Origin: CAVQEK01 sp963711495
GTDB taxonomy: Bacteria > Bacteroidota > Bacteroidia > Cytophagales > Cyclobacteriaceae
Direction of reading: 5' to 3'
Assembly: GCA_963711495.1 (NCBI GenBank)
Contig: CAVQEK010000004.1
Coordinates: 1,116,001 to 1,180,000, forward strand
DNA length: 64,000 nucleotides
The stretch's first letter is position 1; every line of letters starts with the position of its first letter. Position numbers and translations under genes: made by a program. The notes beneath the pieces are model-generated. The model was not told where the DNA came from, did not search any database, and saw only the letters and a program-made list of their open reading frames with translations. Positions 16,605 to 24,285 of this stretch are shown in pieces.

Positions 16605-19414
16605 CCTTTATATTCCCTTTCCCGGAGATCCGGATTCAAGACGTCGAAAGTCACTTTGGCCAGATAAAAATAAACGCCAGACGATAATAATTGTCCTTCG
16701 TTGGTTTTGCCATCCCAGCGAATAAGAATGCTATTTTCCTTACTGTTCAGGTTATTGTAAACCTCTTTCCCATATCGATTGTACACGTGAAATTCAACAG
16801 ATTTTACGAAACGCGGACATTTATTTTCATTATTGACATTGAAAGCCTGGAAATAATCATTAATTCCGTCACCGTTTGGAGTAAATACATTGGGCAATTC
16901 ATAATATGGGCAATTGTCATTACAAACAATTTCGGACGGTTGACTTTCATTGCCAGACCGATCTACGGCGGTAATGAAGTAGCACCCTTTAAAAGATGAC
17001 AACCCGGTGTGTTTATAGGTCGTAGTGCTTACATTATCAATGATATTGAAAGTGCCTTCTTCCCCGGTTTCGGAGAAATAAATATTATAACTCCTGACGT
17101 CATCATCGCATCCCGGATCCCTATTGGCATTCCAACTCAAATCATTGTAAAAGGCATCGAAATCACAAGGTTTACCATTCAGAATGTCGTTGCAATCATT
17201 CAGATTGTCGATGGTAAAATTAAGTGGAACGCATGGAGGCACCGTATCATTGGGCTGTGCACAAATTACCTGCGATTTATTGATCAAAGGAGACATGATT
17301 TTATCATTGCCATAGGTGCCTTTTGTGACCACATAATAGCAATACGTTTGAGTGTCATTGAGTTTGCTGTCTCCGGTGGCATGTCCGTCATCAAGATAGT
17401 TTGCGCCAGTCTGAGTTACATTCACGCTGTCAATGAGTACAAGTTTTTCAGGATTGTCGGGGTCTACGTTGTCTCGGTAGATAAGATGCATGGGATAATT
17501 CTGGGCCACATTGGACCAGGGCACCTGAGCCGACCATTCCAAATCCATGGCTCCTGTTACTGGTGATAGTTCAAGCCTGACACTGGATGCGGATTTGGTG
17601 GTGTCGATAGCAGTTGCACTCGCGTCATATACTACAATGGTGTAATTGTATGGATTGTCAGCCGTATTAATACCCTGATCAACGAACGTCGTATCACTAA
17701 TCTTTCCTCCGGATACCAACGTCAAGTTGGATGGACTAAAACCCTGACTTCGGTAAACTTCATAAGAATAAGGTCCTGGATATTTGGCTGCGTCGATATC
17801 GAATGGTGAAGTCCAACGGACATAGATTTCACCATTTTGCGGATCTGTTTTTTCAATGCTTACATTGGTTGTTAGTGACCCAAAATCACCGTTTTTTTCT
17901 TCGATCAGCACGCAGGCTTCTGCCGATACTTCGCTTTCACCCCCGGTTTGATCTTCAAAAATTGCCACCAGTCGATAACAATATTTAGCACCATACACTA
18001 ATCCTTGTCCATGGTTATTATCCAAATAACCTGTTCTGCCAATGCCGACAGTGTCTACAAGTTCATAGCCCCCATTTTCAGGAATACCCAGTTCACAATT
18101 GTCCGGAACAAAATCGTAACTATCTACACGCCGCCAAATTTGAATATATTTGGCATTCTGGCATGTATACTGATCCCACTGAAGTTGTACTTTATTACTG
18201 TTGCCCTGTTCGGCAAACAAGCCTTCGGGTGGAGGACCAACTACGGTAATGAACCAGGTGGCATAATCGGCGAGTTTGGCCCCTCTTCCTTTAGGCGGTC
18301 GGTCGGTGGCTTTAAAACGAACCTGATAGGGATTGATCTGTACATGAGAACAATTTGTTTGCCACAGGAAGTTGAGGGTAGCAGGTGAAGCCTGTTCAAT
18401 TGGTGGTTGATCGGCTGGGGGTTTAGGGGTATACGTGGCTGGACTATTGAGTATCTCATACACACTGCCAAACGATTCCATAACTATAGGATCACCGTCA
18501 GGATCGGAGGCCGTGATTTTAGTATCTACTTTTGTGCCAGCTACCACACAGGTATCCGGAGGAAGTTTTAATTCCGGTCGTTTGTTATCACAATCTTTAA
18601 CATTCACTTGCATATCACGCGTAATGTAACCCAACTGATACCATTCTCCCTCCACCTTCCGCCATTCGATGATCTTAAATGCAAAATTATATTCCCCCTC
18701 TCCGCCGGGAGCATCCCAAATGAGATCGCCGGTGATTGGGTTTAAAGTAAAAGTTGCCGGGCCCGTTTTGTCTTCATTAAGCGCGTTGTACATCGTAATA
18801 TCGTGGTCATTGGGGAAACGGTAATTGATCACAGGCACATCCTGATCTTGTTTGGGTATGGTAAATTCATAAGAAATACTGTCGCCATCGGCATCATAAG
18901 CTCCGGGATTGTGTAAAAATGCCACACCGACACACGCGTCATCAATGGGTGGGTTTAACAATATCGGTGTATTGTTGCATCCCAGGAAAGGGTCGACAAT
19001 AAGTACTGTTTCAATGTAGAAAGGGGTGTTGACGGAATTGTCCATATTTACAATGCCAGCATTTCGATTGAATTCGCGAAAACTGATCTTATAAATACCG
19101 GGACCTGGAAAAGTATGGGTTTTATAGTAAATATTGATGGCTTTTTGTTCACCAAGATCCTTGAAATAATCAAATTCACCAGTTGGAAAAGTTTCTATGG
19201 TTCCGTCACCAAAATTGATTTCACCGCCACCAAAAATGACGTCTGAACCCGTATTGGTATAACCGGTAATTGTGAATCTGTAAGAATAATTCTGGCATGA
19301 GATCAATTGTGCGGTTATCTCTCCAGCTCTGATGTGTGTTGCATTTGCTTTAAATTGCATAAAGACCAGGGCAACCGTAAAAAAAGTAAGTAAAGATAAT
19401 TGATAAGATTTCAT
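16583..19414 (-). CDS. Large surface protein with T9SS type B (gliding-motility type) sorting domain
   Basis: A 943-residue secreted protein. Residues 1-25 form a signal peptide; the middle holds cadherin/PKD-like and fibronectin III-like modules (about 30-370 and 400-820) with spaced cysteines; the end (about 840-943) is the gliding-motility-associated C-terminal domain, with NVFTPNGDGINDYF, VYNRYGKEVY and SSGVYFYLAKV. In Bacteroidota this CHU_C-type domain sends proteins through the type IX secretion system to the surface or medium. It has no recognisable enzymatic domain; adhesion or matrix function is an inference. It overlaps the downstream DCC gene by 22 bases and is divergent from sdhC. 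Confidence 0.85.
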   Translation of the reverse strand: MKSYQLSLLTFFTVALVFMQFKANATHIRAGEITAQLISCQNYSYRFTITGYTNTGSDVIFGGGEINFGDGTIETFPTGEFDYFKDLGEQKAINIYYKTHTFPGPGIYKISFREFNRNAGIVNMDNSVNTPFYIETVLIVDPFLGCNNTPILLNPPIDDACVGVAFLHNPGAYDADGDSISYEFTIPKQDQDVPVINYRFPNDHDITMYNALNEDKTGPATFTLNPITGDLIWDAPGGEGEYNFAFKIIEWRKVEGEWYQLGYITRDMQVNVKDCDNKRPELKLPPDTCVVAGTKVDTKITASDPDGDPIVMESFGSVYEILNSPATYTPKPPADQPPIEQASPATLNFLWQTNCSHVQINPYQVRFKATDRPPKGRGAKLADYATWFITVVGPPPEGLFAEQGNSNKVQLQWDQYTCQNAKYIQIWRRVDSYDFVPDNCELGIPENGGYELVDTVGIGRTGYLDNNHGQGLVYGAKYCYRLVAIFEDQTGGESEVSAEACVLIEEKNGDFGSLTTNVSIEKTDPQNGEIYVRWTSPFDIDAAKYPGPYSYEVYRSQGFSPSNLTLVSGGKISDTTFVDQGINTADNPYNYTIVVYDASATAIDTTKSASSVRLELSPVTGAMDLEWSAQVPWSNVAQNYPMHLIYRDNVDPDNPEKLVLIDSVNVTQTGANYLDDGHATGDSKLNDTQTYCYYVVTKGTYGNDKIMSPLINKSQVICAQPNDTVPPCVPLNFTIDNLNDCNDILNGKPCDFDAFYNDLSWNANRDPGCDDDVRSYNIYFSETGEEGTFNIIDNVSTTTYKHTGLSSFKGCYFITAVDRSGNESQPSEIVCNDNCPYYELPNVFTPNGDGINDYFQAFNVNNENKCPRFVKSVEFHVYNRYGKEVYNNLNSKENSILIRWDGKTNEGQLLSSGVYFYLAKVTFDVLNPDLREREYKGWIHLLK

Positions 19415-19507
19415 TATGGCACGTTCCGCTGATAACTAATTAAGTGAATTTTCCCAGTTTTAGTATACAATGAAACAAAAAAAATTCATATCTGGTTATG
19501 CTTTATC

Positions 19508-19541
19508 TGTCAAAAATGATAATTGTCATTTTTTGACAATT
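19508..19541. promoter_or_regulatory. Overlapping inverted repeats upstream of sdhC
   Basis: Two mutually exclusive inverted repeats share sequence. One pairs 19508-19519 with 19526-19538 (12-bp arms, one extra T). The other pairs AATTGTCA at 19521-19528 with TGACAATT at 19534-19541 (8-bp perfect arms, T5 loop). TGTCA therefore occurs twice directly and once inverted. The block lies about 40 bases upstream of the sdhC promoter and about 95 bases upstream of the divergent T9SS gene, so it could be an operator for either. Confidence 0.5.
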
Positions 19542-19578
19542 TATATTTCATACAAATTTGCAATACAAAGATACTTCT

Positions 19579-19609
19579 TTTGTTTGGTAAAAGATAGAAT
19601 GTAAATTTG
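19579..19609 (+). promoter_or_regulatory. Bacteroidota-type promoter of sdhCAB
   Basis: TTTG at 19579-19582, a 19-base spacer, then TAAATTTG at 19602-19609: an exact fit to the phylum's TTTG-N19-TAnnTTTG consensus. It predicts transcription from about 19616, some 33 bases before the sdhC ATG. Confidence 0.65.
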
Positions 19610-19648
19610 AACACTTTTAATTAAAAATTAATTGAAAAACGAACTAAA

Positions 19649-20329
19649 ATGAGTTGGGTAATAAAAACACTCTCAAGCTCGTTGGGGAAAAAATTATTGG
19701 TTTCTCTTACCGGCTTATTTTTAATTTTGTTCCTTATCATTCATCTGGCTGGTAATTTAGCAGTTTTTAAAGAAGATGGAGGGTTAACTTTCAATGCTTA
19801 CGCAGCATTTATGTCCACCAATCCATTGATTGAAGTCGTTTCGTATTTATTGTATGCCAGTATTTTGCTCCATATTTTTGTTGCCACTTTTTTGTGGTTT
19901 GTCAACAAACAGGCCAGACCCGTGGGTTATGCAAAATTAAATGCTTCTGAAAACAGTTCCTGGGCCTCCCGAAGTATGTTGTTGTTGGGATCACTGGTAT
20001 TCGCTTTTCTTTTTATCCACCTCAAGGATTTTTGGTGGTATTACAAAGTGGCCGGCGGGTATGATTTCGGTATGGACTCAGAAAATCATCGCGATTTGTA
20101 TGCGCTGGTGATTACCCAATTCAAATCCACGTTTTCACTGTTGGCCTATCTCATCGGGCTTGTAGCGCTGTCGTTTCACCTTTGGCATGGATTCCAAAGC
20201 GCTTTTCAGACACTGGGAATTAGCCACCACAAGTATACGCCGGCCATCAAAGCCATTGGTTATGCATTTTCTATATTAGTACCGTTAGCATTTGCTGCTA
20301 TGCCGGTGTATTGTTATTTCTTTCTTTAA
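19649..20329 (+). CDS. sdhC: Succinate dehydrogenase/fumarate reductase cytochrome b subunit
   Basis: A 226-residue membrane anchor with five hydrophobic segments, matching the single-subunit type B cytochrome b of Bacteroidota. It opens SLGKKLLVSLTGLFLILFLIIH-like (residues 11 onward), the typical N-terminus, and supplies His residues in helices (LIIHLAGN, LLHIFVA, FIHLKDFWW, FHLWHGF) expected to bind two haem b groups. It anchors the flavoprotein and iron-sulfur subunits and passes electrons to menaquinone. First gene of a tight sdhCAB operon; the next gene begins 31 bases after its stop. Confidence 0.93.
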   Translation: MSWVIKTLSSSLGKKLLVSLTGLFLILFLIIHLAGNLAVFKEDGGLTFNAYAAFMSTNPLIEVVSYLLYASILLHIFVATFLWFVNKQARPVGYAKLNASENSSWASRSMLLLGSLVFAFLFIHLKDFWWYYKVAGGYDFGMDSENHRDLYALVITQFKSTFSLLAYLIGLVALSFHLWHGFQSAFQTLGISHHKYTPAIKAIGYAFSILVPLAFAAMPVYCYFFL

Positions 20330-20360
20330 TAGATTATGGATCATAAAATAGCTATCAAAT

Positions 20361-22295
20361 ATGTCGCTTGATTCTAAAATTCCCGAAGGCCCGCTCGCAG
20401 AAAAGTGGACCAAGCATAAATTTAATCTCAAACTGGTAAATCCTGCTAATAAACGTAAATATGACATTATCGTGGTCGGGACAGGTTTGGCAGGAGCATC
20501 TGCCGCGGCTTCTTTCGGAGAGTTAGGATATAACGTGAAAGCCTTTTTTTACCAGGATAGTCCCAGACGTGCGCATAGTATTGCTGCGCAGGGAGGAATA
20601 AATGCTGCCAAAAATTATCAAAATGACGGGGACAGTGTGTTTAGGTTGTTTTATGATACCGTCAAAGGTGGGGATTATCGTTCGAGGGAAGGTAATGTTT
20701 ACCGACTGGCGGAAGTCAGTAATAATATTATTGATCAATGCGTAGCCCAGGGTGTTCCTTTTGCCAGAGAATATGGCGGACTCCTGGACAATCGTTCTTT
20801 CGGTGGCGCCCAGGTATCCAGAACTTTTTATGCCAGGGGACAAACCGGTCAACAATTACTTTTGGGCGCATATTCTGCATTGAGCCGTCAGGTGGCTATG
20901 GGCAAAGTGAAGTTATTTCCCAGAACTGAAATGGTGGACCTGGTGCTGGTGGATGGTGCGGCGAGAGGCATTGTTACCAGAAACCTGATCACCGGCAAGA
21001 TAGAATCACACAGTGGACATGCGGTTGTGCTGGCTACTGGAGGTTATGGCAATGTATTTTTCTTGTCTACCAATGCTATGGGCTGTAATGCTTCGGCTGT
21101 CTGGAGGGCCCACAAAAGAGGCGCCTTCTTTGGAAATCCCTGCTTTACCCAGATACATCCAACGTGTATCCCGGTTCATGGCGATCAGCAATCAAAGCTC
21201 ACCTTGATGTCAGAATCACTGCGTAATGATGGCCGTGTGTGGGTACCCAAGGATAAGGAAGGAGCTGAAAAATTGAGAAAAGGCCAGTTGAAACCCAATG
21301 ATGTCAGTGAAGACGATCGGGATTATTACCTCGAACGCATTTATCCTTCATTTGGTAACCTTGTACCCAGGGATGTGGCGTCACGTAATGCTAAAAATAT
21401 CTGCGATGAAGGCCGGGGAGTTGGTGAAACAGGTTTGGCGGTATTTCTTGATTTCCGTGATGCCATCGAACGCGATGGGGAATCGGTGATCAGGGCCAAA
21501 TATGGCAATCTTTTTCAGATGTACGAAAAGATCACGGCAGATGATCCTTATAAGACACCGATGATGATCTACCCTGCTGTTCACTATACCATGGGTGGGC
21601 TCTGGGTCGATTACAATCTGATGACGACCGTTTCGGGTTTATTTGCTGCCGGGGAGTGCAATTTCTCTGATCATGGGGCCAATCGTTTGGGTGCCAGTGC
21701 GCTGATGCAGGGTCTTGCCGATGGTTATTTTGTATTGCCGTATACCATTGGTGATTATTTGGCAAGAATATCAGGTGATAAAGTCACAACCGATCATCAG
21801 GCATGTAAAGAAGCTGAACAGGAAGTGAAAGACAGGATTGCGCGTTTGCTCGATATCAATGGCAAATCGACCGTAGACCATTTCCATCGGGAATTGGGTA
21901 AGATTATGTGGGAGAAATGTGGCATGGCCCGCAATGCAAAAAGTTTAAAAGAAGCCAAAGAAGAAATAAAGCAATTACGCGATGCTTACTGGAAGGAAGT
22001 AAAAGTACTGGGTGTAAATGAAGAAATGAATATGACACTGGAAAAAGCACTGCGTGTCGCCGATTTCATGGAACTGGCAGAATTGATGGTAGATGATGCA
22101 TTGAACAGGAAAGAGTCTTGTGGCGGGCACTTTCGTGAAGAAAGTCAGACACCGGAAGGTGAGGCAAAAAGGGACGACGAAAATTTTTCCTATGTCGCAG
22201 CTTGGGAGTATAAAGGGGAGAATAAACCGGAAACACTCCACAAAGAACAACTGGAATTCGAAAATGTGAAACTTACTCAAAGGAGCTATAAATAA
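20361..22295 (+). CDS. sdhA: Succinate dehydrogenase/fumarate reductase flavoprotein subunit
   Basis: A 644-residue flavoprotein. FAD-binding motif VVGTGLAGASAAASFGELG near residues 36-54; AHSIAAQGGINAAKNY near 70-85, including the His region that covalently holds FAD; substrate motif TQIHPTCIP near 261-269; and the C-terminal FAD motif HGANRLGASALMQGLADG near 438-455. It oxidises succinate to fumarate in the citric acid cycle or can run in reverse; type B enzymes of this phylum use menaquinone. Its TAA shares one base with the ATG of the iron-sulfur subunit, so the two are translationally coupled. Confidence 0.95.
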   Translation: MSLDSKIPEGPLAEKWTKHKFNLKLVNPANKRKYDIIVVGTGLAGASAAASFGELGYNVKAFFYQDSPRRAHSIAAQGGINAAKNYQNDGDSVFRLFYDTVKGGDYRSREGNVYRLAEVSNNIIDQCVAQGVPFAREYGGLLDNRSFGGAQVSRTFYARGQTGQQLLLGAYSALSRQVAMGKVKLFPRTEMVDLVLVDGAARGIVTRNLITGKIESHSGHAVVLATGGYGNVFFLSTNAMGCNASAVWRAHKRGAFFGNPCFTQIHPTCIPVHGDQQSKLTLMSESLRNDGRVWVPKDKEGAEKLRKGQLKPNDVSEDDRDYYLERIYPSFGNLVPRDVASRNAKNICDEGRGVGETGLAVFLDFRDAIERDGESVIRAKYGNLFQMYEKITADDPYKTPMMIYPAVHYTMGGLWVDYNLMTTVSGLFAAGECNFSDHGANRLGASALMQGLADGYFVLPYTIGDYLARISGDKVTTDHQACKEAEQEVKDRIARLLDINGKSTVDHFHRELGKIMWEKCGMARNAKSLKEAKEEIKQLRDAYWKEVKVLGVNEEMNMTLEKALRVADFMELAELMVDDALNRKESCGGHFREESQTPEGEAKRDDENFSYVAAWEYKGENKPETLHKEQLEFENVKLTQRSYK

Positions 22296-23050
22296 TGGAA
22301 AAAGGCAGAAGTTATACGCTGAAGATATGGAGACAGCAAAATGCCCAAAGTAAAGGAGCTTTTAGGACCTACCAGGTTGACAATATTTCTCCAAGCAGCT
22401 CATTTCTTGAAATGCTTGATATTCTCAATGAAGATCTGTCATTAAAGGGTGAAGATCCCATCCATTTCGATCATGATTGCCGGGAAGGGATTTGCGGAAT
22501 GTGTAGCTTGTTCATCAACGGACGTCCGCATGGGCCGGAAGAAGAAATTACCGTATGTCAACTGCACATGCGCCATTTTTCCGATGGTGAGCACATTACC
22601 ATTGAACCCTGGCGGGCAAAAGCTTTTCCGATGGTGAAAGATCTTGTGGTGGACAGAAATGCATTTGACCGCATCATTCAAGCAGGGGGATTTATTTCGG
22701 TAAATACCGGTGCAGTTCAGGATGCCAATGCGATACCAATTTCTAAGGAGAAGGCAGATTTGGCTATGGATGCCGCTGCCTGTATTGGCTGCGGAGCGTG
22801 TGTGGCAGCTTGTAAAAATGCATCTGCCATGTTGTTCGTTTCAGCAAAAATTTCTCAACTGGCATTGTTGCCGCAAGGTCAATCAGAGCGAAAAAAACGA
22901 GCACTGGCCATGGTCGAACAAATGGATAAGGAAGGATTTGGCGCTTGTACAAATACCGGCGCTTGTAGTGCTGAATGCCCGAAGGGTATTGATTTATCTA
23001 ATATTGCACGTATGAACCGGGAATATTTCTCCGCAGCGCTCACGCATTAG
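22295..23050 (+). CDS. sdhB: Succinate dehydrogenase/fumarate reductase iron-sulfur subunit
   Basis: A 251-residue protein with all three cluster motifs: the plant-ferredoxin type [2Fe-2S] site CREGICGMCS near residues 65-74 with a later Cys in VCQLH, the first [4Fe-4S] site CIGCGACVAACKN near 163-175, and CTNTGACSAECPKGIDL near 218-234 which supplies ligands for the remaining clusters. It links the flavoprotein to cytochrome b. The ATG overlaps the sdhA stop by one base. A strong terminator follows, closing the operon. Confidence 0.95.
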   Translation: MEKGRSYTLKIWRQQNAQSKGAFRTYQVDNISPSSSFLEMLDILNEDLSLKGEDPIHFDHDCREGICGMCSLFINGRPHGPEEEITVCQLHMRHFSDGEHITIEPWRAKAFPMVKDLVVDRNAFDRIIQAGGFISVNTGAVQDANAIPISKEKADLAMDAAACIGCGACVAACKNASAMLFVSAKISQLALLPQGQSERKKRALAMVEQMDKEGFGACTNTGACSAECPKGIDLSNIARMNREYFSAALTH

Positions 23051-23076
23051 AAGACAATAGTTACATTACGAATAAA

Positions 23077-23100
23077 GGGGGCATAGCCCCCATTTTTTTT
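23077..23100 (+). terminator. Strong Rho-independent terminator of sdhCAB
   Basis: Perfect 6-bp all-GC stem GGGGGC/GCCCCC (23077-23082 with 23086-23091), loop ATA, then T8. The T run ends exactly one base before the ATG of the next gene. Confidence 0.85.
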
Positions 23101-24252
23101 ATGCCTTTGGAAAAAAACAAAATTGTTGTTACCTGTTCTCCCCGATTGAACATTGCCCTCGAAAAGGAATTGACCCTCTTGGGATATCCTGTTGTTCATT
23201 CATCAGAAAAAGCTGTCATAACCCAGGGGGATTTCAAAGATGCCATGCGCTTGAATTATTGCCTCAGGACCGGCAACCGCGTGCTCTGGTTCATTGCCGG
23301 ATTCAAAGCATTTCATCCCGACAAGCTCTATCAGCAGGTGAAGCAGATTGAATGGGAAAAGTATTTTGGGGACAACGCCTATTTGAGCATCGATTCGACT
23401 GTGAACAATAAATTTATTAAAGATAATCGATTTGCTAATTTAAGGGTTAAAGATGCTATTGTTGATCGTTTTAATAAAGTGACCGGAAGACGGCCCGATT
23501 CAGGACCGGAGAAACATGGCGTGGTGATATTTTTGCAATGGAATGATGATCAGGCGGAAATTTATTTTGATACTTCCGGAGATACGATTGCAAAGCATAA
23601 TTATCGGATAAAATCCTGGAAGGCACCAATGTTGGAGAATTTAGCGGCAGGATTGATATTGTCAACTAAATGGAATAAAAATGGCCATTTCATCGACCCC
23701 ATGTGCGGCAGTGGAACACTGGCACTGGAAGCGTGTATGATGGCAATAGGCATGTTTCCGGGACAATTGAGAAATCACTATGCTTTTCAAAATCTGTCTC
23801 TCTTCAATCAAGCGGAATGGGTAGATGTAAAGATCAAAAATAATGTTAAAATACCAGAAGAACTGCCGCTTAGCATCATTGCCAGCGATATTGACCGCAA
23901 TGCTGTAAATGCCGCCAGAGACAACGCCAGAAAAGCAGGCATCGATCATCTTATACAATTTAAGGTATCTGATTTTCAATTTACGGATGTTCCGGAAGGA
24001 AACGGCGTGGTGATGATGAATCCGGAATATGGTGAACGCATGGGGGATGTGGAAAAATTGACTGGATTATATAGCAAAATGGGTGATTTCTTTAAGCATC
24101 AATGTGTCGGGTATGCCGCATATATTTTTACAGGCAATATGGAATTGGCTAAAAAAATTGGCCTTAAAGCCAACAGACGCATTCCTTTTTATAATGGTAA
24201 AATAGATTGCCGATTATTAGAATATGAAATTTACCAGGGATCCAAACGGTAG
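23101..24252 (+). CDS. THUMP-domain class I SAM-dependent RNA methyltransferase (RlmL/TrmN-like)
   Basis: A 383-residue protein: THUMP/ferredoxin-like RNA-binding part to about residue 165, then a Rossmann methyltransferase. Motif I is FIDPMCGSGTLALEACMMA (about 198-216), an acidic loop IIASDIDRNAV follows near 259, and motif IV reads MMNPEYGERM near 305-314. Relatives carry NPPYGER and methylate N2 of guanine in 23S rRNA or tRNA; here the second Pro is Glu. The exact target nucleotide cannot be read. The ATG at 23101 directly abuts the sdhB terminator, leaving no separate leader, so its promoter must lie in or before the terminator or the true start is further in. Confidence 0.82.
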   Translation: MPLEKNKIVVTCSPRLNIALEKELTLLGYPVVHSSEKAVITQGDFKDAMRLNYCLRTGNRVLWFIAGFKAFHPDKLYQQVKQIEWEKYFGDNAYLSIDSTVNNKFIKDNRFANLRVKDAIVDRFNKVTGRRPDSGPEKHGVVIFLQWNDDQAEIYFDTSGDTIAKHNYRIKSWKAPMLENLAAGLILSTKWNKNGHFIDPMCGSGTLALEACMMAIGMFPGQLRNHYAFQNLSLFNQAEWVDVKIKNNVKIPEELPLSIIASDIDRNAVNAARDNARKAGIDHLIQFKVSDFQFTDVPEGNGVVMMNPEYGERMGDVEKLTGLYSKMGDFFKHQCVGYAAYIFTGNMELAKKIGLKANRRIPFYNGKIDCRLLEYEIYQGSKR

Positions 24253-24285
24253 GTGAGAAAATAAAATCCAGTAAGCCTGCGGGGT

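Noticed and set aside
17009..17566. 185-codon open frame on the plus strand opposite the T9SS type B gene
   Set aside because: It is antisense to a clearly coding frame, is rich in Ile/Val patterns produced by the opposite strand, and has no motif or start context.
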